Source: Candidatus Bathyarchaeota archaeon (GTDB lineage Archaea; Thermoproteota; Bathyarchaeia; 40CM-2-53-6). From it: a DNA stretch of 8,130 nt. A program made the position numbers and the translations under genes. A model generated the notes under the pieces. The model saw only the letters and a program-made list of their open reading frames with translations. It did not search any database and was not told the DNA's origin. This document shows, in pieces, positions 7,097-8,130 of the stretch (position 1 is its first letter; each line of letters begins with the position of its first letter). The stretch covers positions 11,607-19,736 of the forward strand of contig VBBB01000071.1 of the NCBI GenBank assembly GCA_005882955.1. Direction: 5' to 3'.

Positions 7097-7102
7097 GATA
7101 AA
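7097..7102 (-). promoter_or_regulatory. TATA-like element upstream of the four-TM gene
   Basis: The minus strand reads GCTTTATCTTCC with TTTATC at 7102-7097, about 40 bases before the TTG start. A transcript would begin near 7073 and have a leader of about 14 bases. The match is modest and no Shine-Dalgarno is seen in the leader. Confidence 0.3.
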
Positions 7103-7216
7103 GCTAGAGCGGAGAAAGAGCATCAAAGCGGCGGGACCCAGCGCGAAGGATTGCCCTGCGTGTCCTGTTAAATTTCGACCCAGCATCCACAGGGGCCTCC
7201 GGGTGGAAACGTCTTA

Positions 7217-7229
7217 TCCGCGTCGCGGA
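7217..7229. repeat. 13-bp palindrome TCCGCGTCGCGGA
   Basis: Six bases on each side of a central T pair perfectly. It lies about 115 bases upstream of the TATA-like box of the four-TM gene. A protein-binding operator is one reading, but a palindrome of this size can occur by chance in a region of this length. Confidence 0.4.
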
Positions 7230-7304
7230 CCCCTAATAGCCCCCCGGGTGTTTTTGAGGAGGCGTCTTGCTAGTTGGAACCGTTCTAGGCGAGGACTCCT
7301 GTTT

Positions 7305-7323
7305 AGAACCCGAAACGGGTTCT
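7305..7323. repeat. Perfect 8-bp hairpin with AAA loop
   Basis: AGAACCCG (7305-7312) and CGGGTTCT (7316-7323) pair perfectly across a three-base AAA loop. No T-tract follows on the plus strand, so a simple intrinsic terminator is unlikely. The left arm and loop (GAACCCGAAA) recur at 8030-8039 inside the right-edge gene, probably by chance. Confidence 0.5.
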
Positions 7324-7558
7324 CTTGACGATCTTCGAAGTTGGACTGCTCCCCTGTAGATACGCATGGAAACCTGTGGAGTCAGAAAACCGGGCTAGAA
7401 TTCGAGATTTGGGCATGTTCTTGACGATTTCCGGACGTGTGTTATGCCTCCTGGACCTTCTTGTCGCGAGACTCGAGCAGCCCCCCGGGCTAGAAAAGAT
7501 TGTGCTCCAGAGTCGAGAATTTTTCCCTGAAGAAAAAGGATTCTGCACCTGCCTCGGT

Positions 7559-7618
7559 TTCAGAAGCCGGTTTTGGAGACCGATCTCATGAAGCGTTCAG
7601 AAGCGGTTTCCGAAGACT
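7559..7618 (+). repeat. Imperfect tandem repeat, period about 37 bp
   Basis: TTCAGAAGC occurs exactly at 7559-7567 and 7596-7604. Similarity continues for about 15 bases after each copy (CGGTTTTGGAGAC against GGTTTCCGAAGAC). Only two units are visible. The copies are too diverged, and the interval too short, to be a CRISPR repeat-spacer unit. Confidence 0.4.
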
Positions 7619-7757
7619 CGCTCATTACTCTCGCTTGAACAACTGCAGCCGACCTCGTCCTGAGTCTGTCCTGTCAGGTCCAAGTCCTGCGCTGAACGAT
7701 GGGTTGGCTCTGGTGTGAGTCATTGCAGGAAATGGTGTTGACATCCATCACAGCTGT

Positions 7758-7765
7758 CTATATTT
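7758..7765 (+). promoter_or_regulatory. TATA-box-like element before the right-edge gene
   Basis: CTATATTT is the clearest TATA-like box upstream of the secreted-protein gene. A transcript starting near 7788 would carry a leader of about 100 bases before the AGGAGGAG site. The link to that gene is positional only. Confidence 0.35.
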
Positions 7766-7874
7766 GTGTAGAAACGTCATGCTAGGCTTCATTTTGCACA
7801 CTATTGCTATGAAAGGCGTGCTCCTCAAACACTTGTACTCGTCTCGCTCAAATATCGGCTGAAGCCTCTGAAGC

Positions 7875-7882
7875 AGGAGGAG
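7875..7882 (+). promoter_or_regulatory. Strong Shine-Dalgarno site (AGGAGGAG) with no canonical start after it
   Basis: AGGAGGAG is the best ribosome-binding site in the window. It lies just after in-frame TGA 7869-7871 and before the open frame of the secreted protein. In-frame codons within reach are ACG (7890), ATA (7893) and ATT (7896). The nearest standard start is GTG at 7917, 34 bases downstream, which is too far for this site. Confidence 0.5.
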
Positions 7883-7892
7883 CGGGGCCACG

Positions 7893-8130
7893 ATAATTCC
7901 GAGCAAGAAAGCCGTAGTGACGGTTCTTGCCTGCGGCCTTCTGGCGAGTGTCTTGATGTATGGTCACCTTGGGCTCCCCCGGCCGGTTGGAGCGATCAGC
8001 AGCTCACCAACGAGCGGTCTGTTTTCTTGGAACCCGAAAGTCAACTGCACAGCGGTGCTAGTAAGCGTGGAACAGATTGTTGGGAATCAGACTGGGCCTC
8101 AAGGCGGAGCCACCGAGCAAGGCAGCGTCT
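7893..8130 (+). CDS. N-terminal part of a secreted or surface protein (cut by window edge)
   Basis: The frame is open from 7872 to the end of the window. Read from 7893 it gives 79 codons: a short N-terminus with Lys5-Lys6, a hydrophobic core (about 7-28, AVVTVLACGLLASVLM) and a likely signal-peptidase site after PVGA at residue 34. It continues as a Ser, Thr, Gly and Gln-rich mature region with sequons NCT and NQT. This is a typical Sec signal peptide, so the product is exported or surface-attached. Its function is unknown because most of the protein lies outside. The start is uncertain. The lysines and the Shine-Dalgarno favour initiation at 7890-7896, where only ACG, ATA or ATT occur. A GTG at 7917 would give a signal peptide without positive charge. 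ATG mutated or misread as ATA is a simple explanation. The hydrophobic core contains VLAC-G, a weak lipobox look-alike, but more hydrophobic sequence follows, so I do not call it a lipoprotein. Confidence 0.6.
   Translation, partial: MIPSKKAVVTVLACGLLASVLMYGHLGLPRPVGAISSSPTSGLFSWNPKVNCTAVLVSVEQIVGNQTGPQGGATEQGSV

Larger units (their letters stand above)
7060..7871. other. About 800-bp region without a supported gene
   Basis: I see no coding region with convincing motifs here. Frames of 70-90 codons exist on both strands (for example 7325-7591 plus and 7303-7548 minus), but they overlap one another and show no recognisable domain. The region holds a 13-bp palindrome (7217-7229), a tight hairpin (7305-7323), two copies of AGCCCCCCGGG (7238-7248 and 7479-7489), two copies of CCGGGCTAGAA (7390-7400 and 7485-7495), an imperfect tandem repeat (7559-7618) and a TATA-like box at 7758-7765. 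I found no tRNA and no RNase P or SRP RNA signature. An unrecognised structured RNA or the remains of a lost gene is possible. Confidence 0.5.

Noticed and set aside
7130..7200. TTCGACCC resembling a tRNA T-loop
   Set aside because: The flanking bases do not form a T-stem, and no acceptor, D-arm or anticodon arm can be fitted.
7303..7548. An 81-codon minus-strand frame
   Set aside because: Ser/Arg-rich composition typical of a shadow or random frame, with no domain and overlap with the plus-strand frame.
7325..7591. An 88-codon plus-strand frame starting at TTG
   Set aside because: No ribosome-binding site, no recognised motif, and it overlaps equally long frames on the other strand. It is probably chance, though a small hypothetical gene cannot be excluded.
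7559..7618. CRISPR-like repeat unit
   Set aside because: Only two diverged copies at a 37-bp period, no constant repeat or spacer and no cas genes in the window.
7779..7862. A 27-codon plus-strand frame (MLGFILHTIAMKG...) just before the secreted-protein gene
   Set aside because: It has no ribosome-binding site and its ATG lies before the transcription start expected from the TATA-like box at 7758.

Overview
The window most likely comes from an archaeon, probably an uncultivated soil or sediment Thermoproteota-type lineage. This is an inference. It rests on TATA-box-like promoter elements at archaeal distances from start codons, one probable leaderless start, and many N-glycosylation sequons on the predicted extracellular protein. 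Base composition is roughly balanced, and nothing visible fixes the lineage. A bacterial origin is not strictly excluded, because the UPF0182 family and MsbA-like exporters are common in bacteria.

Layout. Bases 1-568 are mostly non-coding, with a weakly supported open reading frame running in from the left edge (2-232). Bases 569-1978 (+) form a short two-gene unit. The first gene is a small two-TM membrane protein with a PH-like look. Twelve bases later comes a PHP-superfamily metallophosphoesterase whose reading frame is broken at codon 17 by an in-frame TAG. The first metal motif (DNHNH) lies before the TAG and every other PHP motif lies after it. Convergent to this unit, on the minus strand, is a complete type IV ABC exporter half-transporter (2042-3802). 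Upstream of it, also on the minus strand, is a two-gene membrane unit: a four-TM protein (6565-7059) whose stop codon directly abuts the start of an 869-residue UPF0182-like protein (3955-6564). That protein has an N-terminal TM block and a large, sequon-rich outer domain. The 152-bp gap before the exporter contains a perfect 11-bp inverted repeat and a promoter placed for leaderless transcription.

Bases 7060-7871 hold no gene I can support, only several short dyads and repeats. The right edge carries the start of a secreted protein (from about 7893). It has a strong AGGAGGAG ribosome-binding site and a signal peptide but no ATG, GTG or TTG at the expected position.

The genes do not form an obvious single pathway. 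The minus-strand genes look like cell-envelope functions, and the plus-strand pair combines a membrane protein with a soluble hydrolase. The strongest items for a second look are the TAG inside the PHP gene (error, pseudogene or recoding), the missing canonical start of the right-edge gene, the archaeal-looking UPF0182 operon, and the 11-bp inverted repeat. I found no CRISPR array, tRNA, rRNA, transposase or defence system.
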